Shown: piece after piece, positions 43,733-57,177 of the stretch | Numbering within the stretch: position 1 is the stretch's first letter | How the letters are laid out: every line of letters starts with the position of its first letter | NCBI GenBank assembly: GCA_947179485.1 | Contig: OX359246.1 | Coordinates: 47,781,632 to 47,845,631 of the forward strand | Direction of reading: 5' to 3' | From: Allacma fusca | Taxonomy: Eukaryota; Arthropoda; Collembola; Symphypleona; Sminthuridae | Length of the DNA stretch: 64,000 bases | Made by a program: the position numbers and the translations under genes | Notes under the pieces: model-generated | Databases searched by the model: none | What the model was told of the DNA's origin: nothing | The model's input: only the letters and a program-made list of their open reading frames with translations

Positions 43733-46700
43733 TTATTTTGCAAAATTTTCTAGTGGTTTTTTATTCGTTTCTCCTAGTAAGAAAGTTGAGCATGCAGTTA
43801 TTAGGCTAAGGCCGGCGAAGACGAAGTAGGGAGCACATGGGAAAACTAGTTAGTAGACAGAACAAATAACATGTTAACATACACAAATACGCTTCATGAA
43901 TAATTTGTGCTCCAAATATAAGTAAACTGTACAAAATTACGAGTCTTACGTGATCCTAAGTAAGCAAGTTGAGGTGCAATGATTCCTCCAAAATTGGCTG
44001 CAAGAGCACAAAGTCCCAATGCAGTGGATCTACAAGTTGTGGGGAAAGATTCAACAGTGAAACATGTCAAAACTCCCCAAGCCCCACACACTCCGAACCT
44101 TCCCATGTACGAAAATATAGATAGCAAAAGCCCGTATTTGTCATGACCACCGACTGTGTCAACTACAACCAGGGCAACCAAGAAAATAGAAGCAAAGATA
44201 CAATATCCGCTGTAAGTTTTCCTTCGTCCCAACCTGTCATTTATTATTCAATACAGGACATTCAAATTATTGTTGGAAATGTGTCAGTTATTTGTTTCTC
44301 CTAAATTATAGGAAGGCCAATTATATTAAAATATGCTTACCAATTGTTGAATAAAATTCCTGAAAAAAAGGCTGGAAAATCCACCAGACCCATGTAGAGT
44401 ACATTGAGGTAAGGATTGCCATTAACATTCTTTGTGTTGAAACTCATGCTGTAATAGACTATCGATGCCGAAAACCAACCGAACAGAAATACAAGCATTT
44501 TATAACGAAGATTTGAGTTTGTAAATATCTCCCATGAACTCACGCCAGGCTTGCTCTGATCTGTTCTTTCGTTTAGGATGGATTTCTGTAAATTATCTAC
44601 TACTGCAGAATCCAAAAGGGGCTTTCTATTCATTCGTGCAATTTTGTTCAGACTTTTTTGGGCTTCTGCAGTTCGCTGTTGACATAAGAGCCATCTGGGA
44701 GTTTCAGGGACGAATCTAACATTTTTTGAAAAATTACATATGTTTTTAAATTCTTTAATATATGAGTAATTGTTGTTTGAAGGAAAATTAGTGACAACTT
44801 ACGGGTAAAAGCATAAAAACACTAGAGCCATTAAGGAAGGAATACAAGTCAGGTATCGCCATGATGGAATTAGGTAGGCCATCAAAGCTAAAATCATAAT
44901 ACCCAGACTCCAAACACTAACGCATCCTACCAAGGTTCTCCATTTTGGAGTTAAGAACTCCATCAGGTAAATGTAGTATGTACCGTAGAACCCTATATTA
45001 AATAATTTGATGGTTAACGTTTGCTTGCGTAAGTTCTGGATCAAAATACTGTTATGCAGGTATGTATTACTCTTGGGCAACATTTTGAGACATGCAAAAT
45101 GATGACTTTATCAACAACGATGTAAGTTGCAGTTTACCCTAATTGTAAGTCAAATTTCTGACGTGTTTATGTATTTGATCTATAATCAATATTACGCACA
45201 TTTAGTAATAGTTTTTCCAAACAATTCCCTCCCTTCACTTGTTTTGTAGTTACCGTCTTTTTCATCGTCTTTTGGTTATCTTTTCTTACCTACGTAAAAG
45301 GGATAAAATGTTTATTCAGAAGCATAATATTGCAAATGGTCGTATACATAAACTCTACACTGTCACTCTCTCTCTCCCTAACATGACTCTTCCCCTCTCT
45401 GGTGACATTTCAGGTGCAACACCTGCAACAACGTCACACGTGCATAGATCCTCCTTAAAGTATTTACGTTTCATTCAAACGACACCCCGTATAACCACAC
45501 TTCTCTTATAACATCATAAATATTTTCCCTCCGTCTATATTGATTTTATATTTTGTATAACGTGAGCGAAATATTTGAGTAATATTTCTACAAAAATTCA
45601 AACATATTGAACTAATATTTCAAATTTTTTGTTCTCACCTTTTTGGTCTTTAATAACCACTGATACCTATCAACTACCCCAAATTTGCTTTTTGACAATA
45701 AATCTAGATCCTTGGACATTAATTCTGGAATTTGAATGTTTTTAGGATATATAAAAACCTTACCTCCAAGACCAAGTCCAGCTAGAAATCGACTCACAGC
45801 AAACGAATATATTTCTGTTACGATTCCTGATGTAAAACCAAAGATACCCATGAGAGCCACACTGGCGTAATAAGCAGTCCTTCTGCCATAAGCATCGGCG
45901 ACCTGAGATCCTGTCAGGGCACCTGTCGTCATGCCCGCCATCTGAATGCTGGTGAAGAAGTCCGGTAACCAGGCTTTCTCACAAACTAGTTCCCACTTAG
46001 AGAATCCAACACGATATATGTATGTATGTAAGCACTGATCTACATTATACTTGGAGATGAAATGCTAAAATCACATAATTGACTCTACTTTACCTCTTGA
46101 ACAATGGAAACAACTGGCTTTGAAGAATTCAAAACCAACGTACAATTCCGACTACAAATCTTAACATCTTGTGCTGAGATCGTGTCGAAATTTGAATTGT
46201 TTCGCAAGCAATTAAATTCAACGTTGCTTGTCCCAGTAAAAATCATCGTGAGAGCAATGGCGGCGCAGGGAATCTCTACCATGACAAGTACGATCGTTAT
46301 GCAGAATTGGAAACGGGAAAAACCTCCTAAAGTAAGATTTATGACGACTATTACGACGATGCCCAATATGTCCTAATATGTTTAAAAACTAGAATTTTAT
46401 TACAGTAAGAACTTTACCCAATTTTTCCAAAACATCCTCCATCGTAAGCTTATCTTCAAATTCAGGGGTTTCGGCTCCCATATTGTCAAAGGTACGGTAG
46501 CCTTTTGTGTTACTATGAGTCTGATATGACAAAGGCTCTTTACCATTGAGGTGTTCGGCTTTTCTGAAAAACTGAATGCGAAAGACTATCTCTAGTAATT
46601 TATTTAATAAATTGATATTAAATTATGGTCGCATCTGTTCCATTGTTTTTAAAGTATCTAATGACCTTGTAAGAATTTACTGCGTGTTGTGGCACATTAC

Positions 46701-46811
46701 GATGGGACATTAAAATTTATTGGTTGTTTATTTTAAAAAACGAATTATTTCCAGTATTACCTTTTGAACCGATTGTGCCATTCGAACTGAATTATCAGTG
46801 TCTAAGGTCAT
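43733..46811 (-). CDS. SLC22-type organic cation/carnitine transporter, copy 1
   Basis: Predicted 543-residue major-facilitator transporter (533 if the second Met is used), plasma membrane. Exons, 5' to 3': 46811-46761, 46571-46418, 46326-46094, 45995-45764, 44992-44803, 44715-44341, 44233-43950, 43845-43733 (1,632 nt). Family marks: MEDVLEKLGGFSRFQ before TM1, a large Cys- and Asn-glycosylation-rich outer loop between TM1 and TM2 ending in WELVCEKAWLPDFF, GALTGSQVADAYGRRTAYY, YYIYLMEFLTPKWR, FVPETPRWLL, NTKNVNGNPYLN, LGRRKTYSGY and the C-terminal ETNKKPLEN. All junctions are GT-AG. It stands tail-to-tail with the aminotransferase (227 bp apart). The substrate cannot be predicted; insect relatives move carnitine, carcinine or organic cations. 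Confidence 0.88.
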
Positions 46812-47980
46812 TTTCTGGCATAAATTAAAAAGATCACAGCAGCAAAAATCTAATTAAACGCTCTAAATTGCTTTTAGATTTGATTCACCGGGTTAAGGAA
46901 ACTCATTTAGTAAATTAAAAGGAAAATCAAAAATAACTAAAAGCAAAAGTTAATAACTTATGGGAACGAGATGTAAACCTTCTGAAGTTGACAGAAGGTT
47001 AATTTTCAGGGTTGATTTTCACAATTAATAATAATTTTTCACTGCAAAGTAACAGTATATAGTTTCGCAATAATTTCAGTTTTGTGTACGTAGCTGTCAA
47101 TAGTATCGAATGCAATGAGAATTTTTCTATCCTTGAACATGAGAATGGTAACAATTTTATCTTTTGCAAGATTTTACATACACACATGGGTACATATATT
47201 GCTTCCCTCATATGAATTTCATTAATGAGGGAAGCCTTCAGAGTTAACATAAATTATTTGTAGTAATCTTATGCTTCTTATTAGATACATGTTACTGTAG
47301 AAGCCCCTCAGTTTTCTGTGTAATGGTTGTAATGTATTAACGCATGATTAATTCTTCGAACGTCACCTTTACCCGTTGTAGAAACAAGTCAATATAAGAG
47401 CTAATTTTGATTGCCTATTAAGAAACTCTTGAATGGAAAGTATTGTATTAAATTATCAGCGTGGACAAGATGTGGAAAATCGTATAGGAAAGGAAATTAA
47501 ATCCTACGGGATACACAGTCCTATCCTTTATGTTTTAAATTTTGAAGTTCAAAAATCCATTAGTGAATGGATCACTTGACGTCGTCATCGTTCACATCCA
47601 GTCAATTCTCAGTCACTGCCCTCCATACAGTGACACTTTCTCTCTAACATCCTGCTTAAATAATCCTGGACTGACTGTGAGTCTTTTCTGTACTAAATTG
47701 TATTCTTTTAACTGCACCCGTTGAAATGAAACTTCTTTGATTACGTGGTGATTGTAAATGTCCCTACTACACACTTATCAGGAATCTAAATTTCCAGCTC
47801 CCCTGCCGGACGCTTCAACAATTTACAATTGGCCTACTATCGGTTAGATTATCCAACTATATACATATTACAGGTAGCCAAAATTTTCCAATTGTCAAAC
47901 TGCTTTCTATCTTAGCCCAGCTAGCAGGGTAGATCAAATTTTGTCTGCTTGCCTACCTACATGTCCCTCAAATTTGCTGT
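46812..47980. other. Intergenic DNA upstream of transporter copy 1
   Basis: No gene recognised. It holds the presumed promoter of the minus-strand transporter gene. Confidence 0.4.
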
Positions 47981-47988
47981 GCCGAACT

Positions 47989-48349
47989 TAGGGATGCCAA
48001 TGATCAGGTCCGGACAATTTAATACGGGTCCCTTATTGGTCTGGTCCGGTCTGGTCTGTGTTGGACCAGTCCAGATACAATTGGTCCAGTACAAGACCTA
48101 AGGACCATATGGTCCTCAACGTTTGTAAAATAAAAATTTATGAATTAACGAAATCCCATGCTACATGTTAAAAATGTCATTTCGGGGGATAAAATCAAAA
48201 TTTGGCTGAATAAAACGTGAGTATTCAATTGCTGTTAATAATTTTATTGACTAAGCATGGCCAAGGAAACCGTGGTCTTTGGCCTGGTCTGACCTTTGAA
48301 CCAGATCAGTTTCATAAAATGTGGAACAGACCAGACCATGACATCACTA
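47989..48349. mobile_element. Short hAT-like MITE G (361 bp)
   Basis: Ends tagggatgccaatg and (inverted) tagtgatgtcatgg, flanked by gccgaact at 47981-47988 and gtcgaact at 48350-48357 (7 of 8). Filled with ggtctggtcc/ggaccagacc words like elements E and F, and of the same family as F at 25803-26173. Confidence 0.87.
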
Positions 48350-48357
48350 GTCGAACT

Positions 48358-49374
48358 ACTTGGACCATTTATACCAACAGGTTCACGGATTAAGGAACTT
48401 TTTCCACAACCTGATCAAGTGGTGAAAATGTCTAATTATTATTTTTGAAGTATTTGCAATGAACGACGAACTTAATGAATATAATCAACAAGCTATCATC
48501 AATTTTTTCGGGTTTGTTCTATCGGGTCATTGACCATTGTGAACTCAAAAACGCGCGTTAAAAACTATAGTTTAGATTATTAAGTTTGAAAAATAAATCT
48601 GGTGTCAACAATCCCTTTTAACGGCAGGAATATTTAGCCTAATGAAATGTCGTCATAAGCAACGTTGACTGTAGATAAAGAATTTTTTGAAGAAGTTTAG
48701 ACTAATGAGATTAAAAATAATTTGCAAGTATTAAGATTATCAGACAGTGATGCCCTGTCATTTTCCTTTCCTAGTTGTTATCACTAATGAACTGAAGATA
48801 TTAGAATAAATCGGAAGCATTCTGCTAGTCCTGTGATGAATACTGATAATTGAGCATTCGCAATATAGCGTGCGTTGGTTTACAATTAGACAAAATGCGT
48901 GAAACCATCAGCGAGAGGCAGTGCTTCTTGCCCCACAATCAGCTTCAGAAGCACAGCCGTAAACTGTCATACCGAGCTCTACTATGAACAATGAACCGTC
49001 GGTACACTATTTTCGTTTTATTTCGTAGCGATTGAGGCACTAATAAATATTTAATGAAAACATACAGAGTTGAGGAAGTTTGAATAAGCAAAAAGCGTAT
49101 TAGAATTTGATTACGATGGTACTTCGTCTTGGTTGTGTTTAGCATTCTTCTTATTGTTAGACATTGTTCAAGTAAAGCAAAAAGTACTATGTATAGTATA
49201 AGTATATCTATTATTTAGTTTATTCATGGTTGATATATGCAATATTGACCTAAAAATATTAACACAAAATTGTGTGCTACTTAAGTGAACTTTCCAAAAA
49301 TACACGGAAGTGTTTAACATATTCAGAAATATTTCCCGTGATGTACAGGGTGTTTCATAATGTATCCTTCCCCG
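48358..49374. other. Non-coding DNA between elements G and I
   Basis: No gene recognised. The right end (from 49344) is a copy of the acagggtgttt repeat also seen at 7263, into which element I is inserted. Confidence 0.4.
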
Positions 49375-49382
49375 AGCCAGTG

Positions 49383-50198
49383 TAGTGGTCGGACCAATTC
49401 AGTTTAAATTGCAATTTTACAATTCAATTCAATTCAGTTCAGTTCAATTCAGGGATTTTTCAATTCAATTCGATCGTATACTGAACCGAATAGTTCAATT
49501 CACCTGTTGAATCGAATTGAATTGTTTTCTTTGAATTCCAATTCAAAACAATTTCAGACTGAATCAAAACCGATACTGTAAGGATAAGTTTAGCACCATC
49601 TTTGCGTCAATGTAACCATGATTAAAACGTATGTGTTAACATTTTTAGGGTGGTGTCAGCCCCCTTATATGATAGTGTTGTCTGTGGTTGCTTGGGACTT
49701 GGGACTGTTTGTCACGATGTTTTCCTCCGAACCAATTGTGTTCAAAATTTTGTGAACATTATTTAGGCCACTGTCTTGGAGGAGTTCGTTATTCGTTGAA
49801 ATTGTAATGCGTGTTCGTACATAAAAAACAAAAAGGACAAACTGTTCCACCGATTTCAATGGGATTTTTTTACACTTACCAGTCAGTACTGTTAGCTGAA
49901 TTTTTTCAAAAATTATCAAAATTTTGCATTCTTATTTTTTAAATGAGCTCAACATAATACTATAAAAAGGGTAAGGAGAGACGGCCTTAGCTGATGCGCC
50001 ACCCTAGCCACCTTTGCAGCATTTAAATATGAGCGGCGAACCAAATAGTTTACAATTCAGTTCAGTTATTATAGTGAACTGAATTGAATTGAATTGTTTT
50101 TTACTGAACCGAATTGAAACCCAAATAGTAATCCAGTTCAGTATTTGAACTGGATTGAATTGTAAATTTTGAATTGAATTGAATTGTTCCGACCACTA
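49383..50198. mobile_element. Non-autonomous hAT-like element I
   Basis: 816 bp. Ends tagtggtcggaccaattcag and (inverted) tagtggtcggaacaattcaa, with a perfect 8-bp duplication AGCCAGTG at 49375-49382 and 50199-50206. Both ends consist largely of aattcaattc words. Non-coding. Confidence 0.92.
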
Positions 50199-50206
50199 AG
50201 CCAGTG

Positions 50207-51431
50207 TAACGAGTTTAGTAAAAAAATTAAACGAATGCAATAAATGAGCATTGGAAATGACCATGGCGACTTATGTAAGTTTCAAATCGAGCTACCCACT
50301 CGAGTTATCCAGCCCGACGACCTATAGCGAGTGAAACGTTCCCAGCTTACCTTTAAATGTCGTGATGTTTCCCACTGCAATCTGTATGACGCTTCTCCTG
50401 CAAGAAACGAATTGCAGTGTTCCAATCTCCTCCCATCTTTTGTACTTCCCCTTCCACCCCTCAATTATGTGCAATTAGAGACTTGTCCCACATCTCCGAG
50501 TCGGGGTTCCTCAGCGCCGGGATATCTATTCTACCAAATTTTACAGCTCATATACAGGGGTGCCAATGTGACTCTGAAGGCCCCTTCGGGGCCATCATAG
50601 TCACGTCACCCCTTTCCAGCTCTAAACTAACCTAACCTGAACGTCCGAAACGACGGGTTAGGTTTTCAATCTGGTATGCCCTCCTCATAATTACATCGCT
50701 TCACTTATCGAATTTGCAAAACTGGGACACTTATCGTAATTCGGAACCTGGGACAGTTATCGTAATTCGGGGACAGTTATCGTAAACCGGAACTTGGGAC
50801 AGTTATCGTAAACCGGAACTTGGGACAGTTATCGTAAACCGGAACTTGGGACAGTTATCGTAAACCGGAACTTGGGACAGTTATCGTAAACCGGAACATT
50901 CGACTTTTGGGACAGTTATCGTAGTTGCCCCAAAAATCAATCACTGGAAAACCACGTGGTTCGAAAGACCTCATTTGCCTTACTTACCGGTGAACTGATT
51001 TAAAAAAAAAAATTTAAAGGGTTTAAACAAATTCCGTAACAACTAACGTTTAATGGAAAGACGCACACTTAGTGTTGCGACTTACTTTTTCCAGTAAATG
51101 AGCACGCTGATTTACAGTTTGAATAGTCGCATACAGGGGGCAACGCACTATCTCCAGTTCGCACTTTGTGTTTCACCCACCAGAACACAGAGGGATATGT
51201 TAATTAACATCGGGAACCAGGTAGAAGGACCTTCCATCTGGTCAAATTAAGGTGAATATTGTAAACTTTTGGTGGAATGTCAAGTGGAAGGTCAAATGGA
51301 AGGTATAGTGGAAGGTGGAAATCCTGGTGGAAGGTGGAAGGTAATTTTTTGGCTGGGAAAGTAGAACTCAACCGACAATTCTTGAAATAGGAATGGTAGA
51401 AATTGATAGTACGAGTGCCACAAAGTTTATA
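50207..51431. other. Repeat-bearing intergenic DNA
   Basis: No gene recognised. It holds the 26-bp tandem repeat at 50722-50933 and, at about 51230-51350, a run of tggaaggt words resembling the word-filled ends of the hAT elements, but no matching termini or target duplication could be found. Confidence 0.45.
50722..50933. repeat. 26-bp tandem repeat, about eight units
   Basis: Units of gggacagttatcgtaaaccg plus six bases, at exact 26-bp spacing in the centre (50795, 50821, 50847, 50873). Edge units are shorter or diverged. The right edge ends at gttatcgtagttgcccc. It may be the inside of a small element. Confidence 0.9.
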
Positions 51432-51439
51432 CTACATAG

Positions 51440-52171
51440 TAGAACATCACCCCGTGGGATATTTTGGGCCCGCGCCCGCCCGCGGCTCGTAAATGTTTAC
51501 CCGTGCCCGCTGGCCCGAAATTAAAGTTCAACGATAAAACCCGGCCCGGCCCGTAAAATTTAAAAAAGCCCGTAGCCCGCTCGCTAATACTAGTTCAGCT
51601 TGCAAATCCATATCTATAGACCCAGAACAATTTGTTTATTCAATTTTGCATTTTCGACTTTTTTGAATGAAATTGGTAAGATCTGGGGTTGTTTCCACTG
51701 AAGAATTCTTACAATTATGTTTGGCCAGAGTTGATGTCCCTCCTTGGCGCGATTGCCTGCTAAATTATTCCTGCACTCATTGCACTTCATATAATTTATG
51801 GAAACCTATAGTCAACCAGTATCTGATGAAATGTTTTCCAAACTTAAGATTTTCCGGCTATTTCCTGTAACTTAATTCGTTGACATTGAATGTTAAGGCT
51901 TTGTTTTAACAATGGTAAAATTACAAACGTTTGAAAATCGTTCCATGTTTTCAAGCCAATCTACTTTTACCACCCCTGATCCTGCATGCACCCCTCATGA
52001 ATTTTTTCACGGGCTTTTACGGGCTTTCACGGTCTTTTTTAACCGCACTGAAAAGACCGTACCCGCCCGTAACCCGTCAAGCTTAATAAATTTTACCCCC
52101 CCCCCCGAAGCCCGGGCGGGCCGGGCTTTTTACGGGCTTACCCGCAATTTTTAACCGCCCGAGATGCTCTA
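51440..52171 (-). mobile_element. Non-autonomous hAT-like element B, copy 2 (uninterrupted)
   Basis: Lies in reverse orientation to the copy at 16385-18920 and shares its sequence end to end, without element C. Ends tagaacatcacc and (inverted) tagagcatctcgggcgg; flanks ctacata(g/t) at 51432-51439 and 52172-52179. Both ends are filled with cccg words. At about 51700-51790 (minus strand) it keeps the same BED-like fossil as copy 1 (KCNEC, then the TSTLAKHNC-type end in another frame). The shared one-base loss shows both copies descend from an already non-coding ancestor. Confidence 0.88.
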
Positions 52172-52179
52172 CTACATAT

Positions 52180-52972
52180 ATGTAGTAGAGTATGACGGAA
52201 CTTCAAAATTCAAGCTCCTGTCATTGTTCACATCCAAGCCATCTACCTGAAGTTCCGTTCTTTGCAGCAGGAAATATCGAGTACATATTTTCGGATTATT
52301 CTTGGAAGTGGTCAATGCTTTTTAAAACTACTAGGTATGTAGATTGGATTGTTCTTTTGGTAAAAGAAACCAAATGAAAACTCAGGTCAATTTTTGTCAC
52401 GCTTTTTAAGGATTACTTTAAGATTACTGTGGCATGAATTTCATTGTAATTATATTTATTTAATACCTAAAATCAAAGTTTTTATAAAAAAATTGAAACT
52501 TTGTTTGGTTTTTCAAAACGAGTTCAAAATAATTGTTTGTTTCTTTTACCGAAAGTATTATCCAAATCTAGTTTTTGTGGTATAATTTCCACGAGGACTG
52601 ACATTGTCAACGAAAATATTCACTACAGTTGTGAGAAGAAAAATAGTGTGTAAAGAGAGGACGAGAGGATTTTTTAAAAACACGTGAGATAAATATAATT
52701 TTTATTAAGAATAGTCAACCACATCAAACTTGTTCTGCTCATAATCAACGTAGAAAGCATTCATACATTAGCACGTAGATATACGCAATCGGATATCACA
52801 CAAATAATTCAAGGTATCATATCCACCATCCACGACTTACTGTCAACCTGATTACATAAATCCACTGGATTTGGATTTTTACAAAATGGTGCGAATTATT
52901 ACATCTACAATACGATCTTTCCGATCAATATGAAAACAGGTTTATAGATATTGAAAATACAATCTGCATAAT
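52180..52972. other. Intergenic DNA right of element B copy 2
   Basis: No gene recognised; it contains the 3' UTR of the second transporter. A perfect 24-bp palindrome spans the element's end and flank at 52167-52190. Confidence 0.4.
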
Positions 52973-55900
52973 TCATACTCGTGTGCTTGAAACCTTTGAC
53001 GATGCAAAATTTGCAAGAGGTTTTTTATTCGTTTCTGATAGCAGATAGGTGGAACACGCTGCTGCAAATGCCAGGCCTGCGAAGATGAAGAATGGGGCTG
53101 ATGGAGAAACTGTGTCGGTAAACAGAAAATAAAAGTGTGAATGTCCTTGAAGTTCTAGGCGACACATTGAATCGAAGAGATTAGCACTATATTTTCAAAA
53201 CAATTAATACCTGAACCCAAATAGGCCATCTGAGGTGCAATAACTCCTCCCAAATTATCTGCCAGGGTACAAATTCCCATAGCAGTTGAGCGGCACGTTG
53301 TAGGGAAGGACTCGGCAGTAAAACAAGTTACAACCCCCCAAGCACCTGCGACTCCAAACCTTCCAAGGTACGACAAAACAGAAATAACCTCCTCATGTCC
53401 ATTGCGTCCGATGATCTGGTCAACGATAAGAAGTGTCAAGAGGACTATAGAAGCGAAGATTAAATAACCCGCATAAGTTTTTCGTCGTCCAAGCCTATAA
53501 AGTAAAACACATTTGAACAATGTATTAATATTTAAAAAGCTTGCAGAAAATCAATACAATGGTGTTATGACTTATCTGTTAGCTAACCAGTTATTGAATA
53601 AAACGCCTGAAGGGAATGCGGCCAAATCAACCAGCCCCATGTAAAGCACATTGAGGTAAGGATTCCCACTAAGATTCTTTGTATTGAAACTCATGCTATA
53701 GTACACAAATGACACCGTGTACCATCCAAAGGCAAATAAAACTATTCTAGAACGAAGCTCGGCATTTTTATAAATCTCCCATGAGCATCCGCTGGACTTG
53801 CTCTCGCTAGTACGCTCCTTGAGGACGGACTTCTGTAAAGCTTCCACAACTGCTGTCTCCAGTGGTGGTTTCCCATTCATTTTTGCTATAAAATTTAAAC
53901 TTTCCTCTGCTTCTGCAGTTCGTTCTTTACACAATAGCCATCTGGGAGTTTCTGGGACGAATCTGCAATTTTTTGTAGATAAATTGTGAATTAAACTAAC
54001 GGTCTAATATTAAATATCAAGTAATTTAAAAATTAATGATTCGTATTAACTATAAATTACGGGTAAAAGAATAGAACAAATATGCATATTGTGCAAGGAG
54101 CACAAGTCAAATATCGCCATGAGGGAATTAAGTAGGCTAATAAGGCCAAGAGCATGATACCCACACTCCAAATAGTAATGCATCCGGAAATGGTCCGCCA
54201 TTTAGGTGTTAGAAATTCCATAAGGTAAATAAAGTACACCACATAAAATCCTATAGAAGTCAAACAAGAAAAATAAATTTAGTTCCAGTCAGAAATATTT
54301 AATCTTTCGCTATTATTTGTATTAACTTTGCTTATATTTCTACACATAAGTGCATGTTTATCGAAATTATTTCAGAGCTAAAAACAGTCTGCACATCAAA
54401 ACATCTGCAGAACCACAATACAAGTAACTACATATCTATGCATGTGTAGAAATTTTAAATCCCACCTGGTCAGGGTATGGCTGGTGGCTACACGAGATTA
54501 ATGTTTTTTAAATTGTTTAAAAAAAGGCGAGCGTTTAATTTAGCGTTTAGCTAGCATAACATTAGATATTACTTATTTCAGGCTGGCCTTGGGACAATTT
54601 CAGTATTAGTGGATCGGTAAACAAGATAATTAAAATTATCTTGAATATAACAAGCTACTGTTCTCATTGATACCACTGTTTCATACATTTAATAACAAAT
54701 ATCTATTTATCGTCGGATGGGTGTGTTTGTGGCTTGTGGTACTTCCTCAATTTATTTGTATTGCAGTTTACTTGCATTTGTGCATCGTGCTGATATTATT
54801 TTAAATAGATAATTACTTGCTTGCAAAATATACCAATAGTATAATGGTGGCTGCACCAAAGTTGATTTGTCAGCGCATTTATTTTTTATAATTAGAATTG
54901 GTCTAGCTTTACTGGCTTCTCTGATGAAACCATTAGACGTATGCAACATGTATCGAGTACTTCCTATAGAGCTCAACACGTGCATGACACAGTGAATGCA
55001 TCTATTACATGCAAAAACAATATTACGTACCTCCTAATCCAATTCCGGCTAGGAAACGACTCACCCCAAATAGATAAATGCTATTGACGGATCCAGAAAT
55101 CATGCCAAAGATGCCCATAATTGCCACATTCGCATAGAACACGGTCTTCCTTCCATATGCATCAGCAACCTGAGAGGCTGTCATTGCCCCGGTCATCATA
55201 CCCATCATTTGAATACTGGTAAAGAAGTCAGGTAGCCATGCTCGGTCACATACTAATTCCCACTAGATTATTATTTCCAAATTCCAAAATTGAATCAAAT
55301 GTTTTTGTACCAGTGATGGGTAACGCTATTGATACAGTTATGTCTTCCTCATAATAAGAAATAATAGTATAGATAGTCACCGCAATCCGAAATGCGGGTT
55401 GTAAAACTACGTACATATACTATATTAAAAGTTATATTGCTTTGCCACTACTAATAATTTATTATTAACGCCAAATGAAATACAACCCATACTATTCATG
55501 AACCTACATATTTTCTACAGTTTTATGAAAAGCACTCTGTAATCGCACGCCTCAAAACAACAACGGTAAGAATACACAGGATAAGCAAAACCATGAATAA
55601 TAATAAATTATTATTATTATTATTGACAAATTCATGAGCATCTCTACATCGTTCAGCGTCAAAGTTTTAATCTGCGTTTATAAAGCCTTTCTGAAGTACT
55701 AAAAGAAGTTTTTAAATAATTGATGAAAATTATTAAACGAGAGAAGTTCTTATAGTCCTCAAAGAATTATCGTTATATTTACATTTAAAGATTCTCTAGA
55801 GTCAACAGTCGTATTTGTGGTGCGGTTGATATATAGGAGCGTATATGTAATTATATCATAAAACCTAATCGCATACCGCACCTCTTGATAAAATGACTTA

Positions 55901-57177
55901 CAGTGACCCCCAGATTTACACACATACATATAAGTACATAAAGACATTTTTGATCCAAACAATGTTGCTCAGGTTTGATAATTCAACATTATTATTAACT
56001 CGAGCTTGAACAGGGTGACTAAATATTTTCTGAGCATTATTACACCAACGTCACTTACCACTCGTGCGTCACTGTGTAATTTCAAAAATTCATTAAGAAA
56101 TTTCAGTTAAATTATAAAATGTACAATTATTACTTATTATACCTAGGATTTAATTGTAAAATGTTTTAACTAGCTATACTTGTACAATGAAGATTTTGGC
56201 CTACGTACTTAGAAAACTCTAGAAAATTATGAGGGCGATACAGTACCGGAATAGTTCTGCACTATGTAAATTGAATCTAGTAGATTCTTCGCACCTGATT
56301 TTTTAATATGAGGATTTCTGCTAATGGGAATTACTTATTGCGTTTTTATCTTCAATGAAAATCATTGGATGGATCAACAATAATATTATTATTCTTAAAA
56401 TGGATTGGGTGCTGATATATCAGGTTACATATTTCATGGACGTTACCCAACACTGTATCATTCTAATCAAAATAATTAACATGGTTTACCTCTTGTACTA
56501 TGGAAACCACTGGCTTCGTCGTATCCAACGCTAAAGTACAATTTCGACTGCAAAATGTTGGATCTTGAACCGATATTATGCCAATATTGGTACCATTTTG
56601 CATGCAATTAAACTCAACGTTACTGGAACCAGTGAAAACCAGCGTAAGAGCGATGGCTGCGACAGGAATTTCTGACATGAGCACAATGAACGTTACGTAG
56701 AGTTGAAAACGCGAAAAACCTCCTACAAAAATGTTGTACATTAACACAATAGTAAACTATTAAAGTCGTCCATTTACGTTTATGTTTGCATTCAAGTTGT
56801 ATCATTGTTGATACCATTACCTAATTTTTCCAAAACATCTTCTATACTGATGTTCTCTTCAACTTCAGTGTTTTCGGCGCCCATGTCTTCGAATGTACGG
56901 TAGCTTTTCTTACTCTCGACGGGTAGGTATGCCAGCGGCTGTGAACTTCTTGTTTGCGTGAACTTACTAAAAAACTGAAAATGAAGTATCCAATTATTGC
57001 TCATACTGTAGTTTTCAATCGTGTTTACACACTGCATCTGCTCAACATCTGTTTTCATTAGCCTTGTAGAAATTTTACTGCGGTACAATTGGTCATAAAA
57101 ATTGAAGGGTTTGTTGCCATATGACAATGCTTTATTAATAATTAATAATAACGTACCTTCTGTATTGTCTGTGCCAT
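52973..57177 (-). CDS. SLC22-type organic cation/carnitine transporter, copy 2
   Basis: Predicted 541-residue major-facilitator transporter, tandem paralogue of the gene at 43733. Exons, 5' to 3': 57177-57157, 56974-56821, 56722-56490, 55262-55031, 54250-54061, 53962-53588, 53494-53211, 53109-52973 (1,626 nt). Exons 2 to 7 have exactly the lengths of copy 1 (154, 233, 232, 190, 375, 284 nt); only the first and last differ. Motifs: IEDVLEKLGGFSRFQ, WELVCDRAWLPDFFTSIQ, GAMTASQVADAYGRKTVFY, YFIYLMEFLTPKWR, NTKNLSGNPYLN, LGRRKTYAGY, ETNKKPLAN. Translation starts MAQTIQK, matching an internal MAQSVQK in copy 1. Introns 3 and 4 are expanded to 1.2 and 0.8 kb. Confidence 0.88.

Noticed and set aside
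50630-50665. Arthropod telomere repeat (ttagg/cctaa)
   Set aside because: Only two adjacent copies and one inverted partial copy, which is expected by chance or from a small inverted repeat.
51667-51870. 68-codon frame on the plus strand
   Set aside because: It is antisense to the fossil zinc finger of element B copy 2 and has no support of its own.
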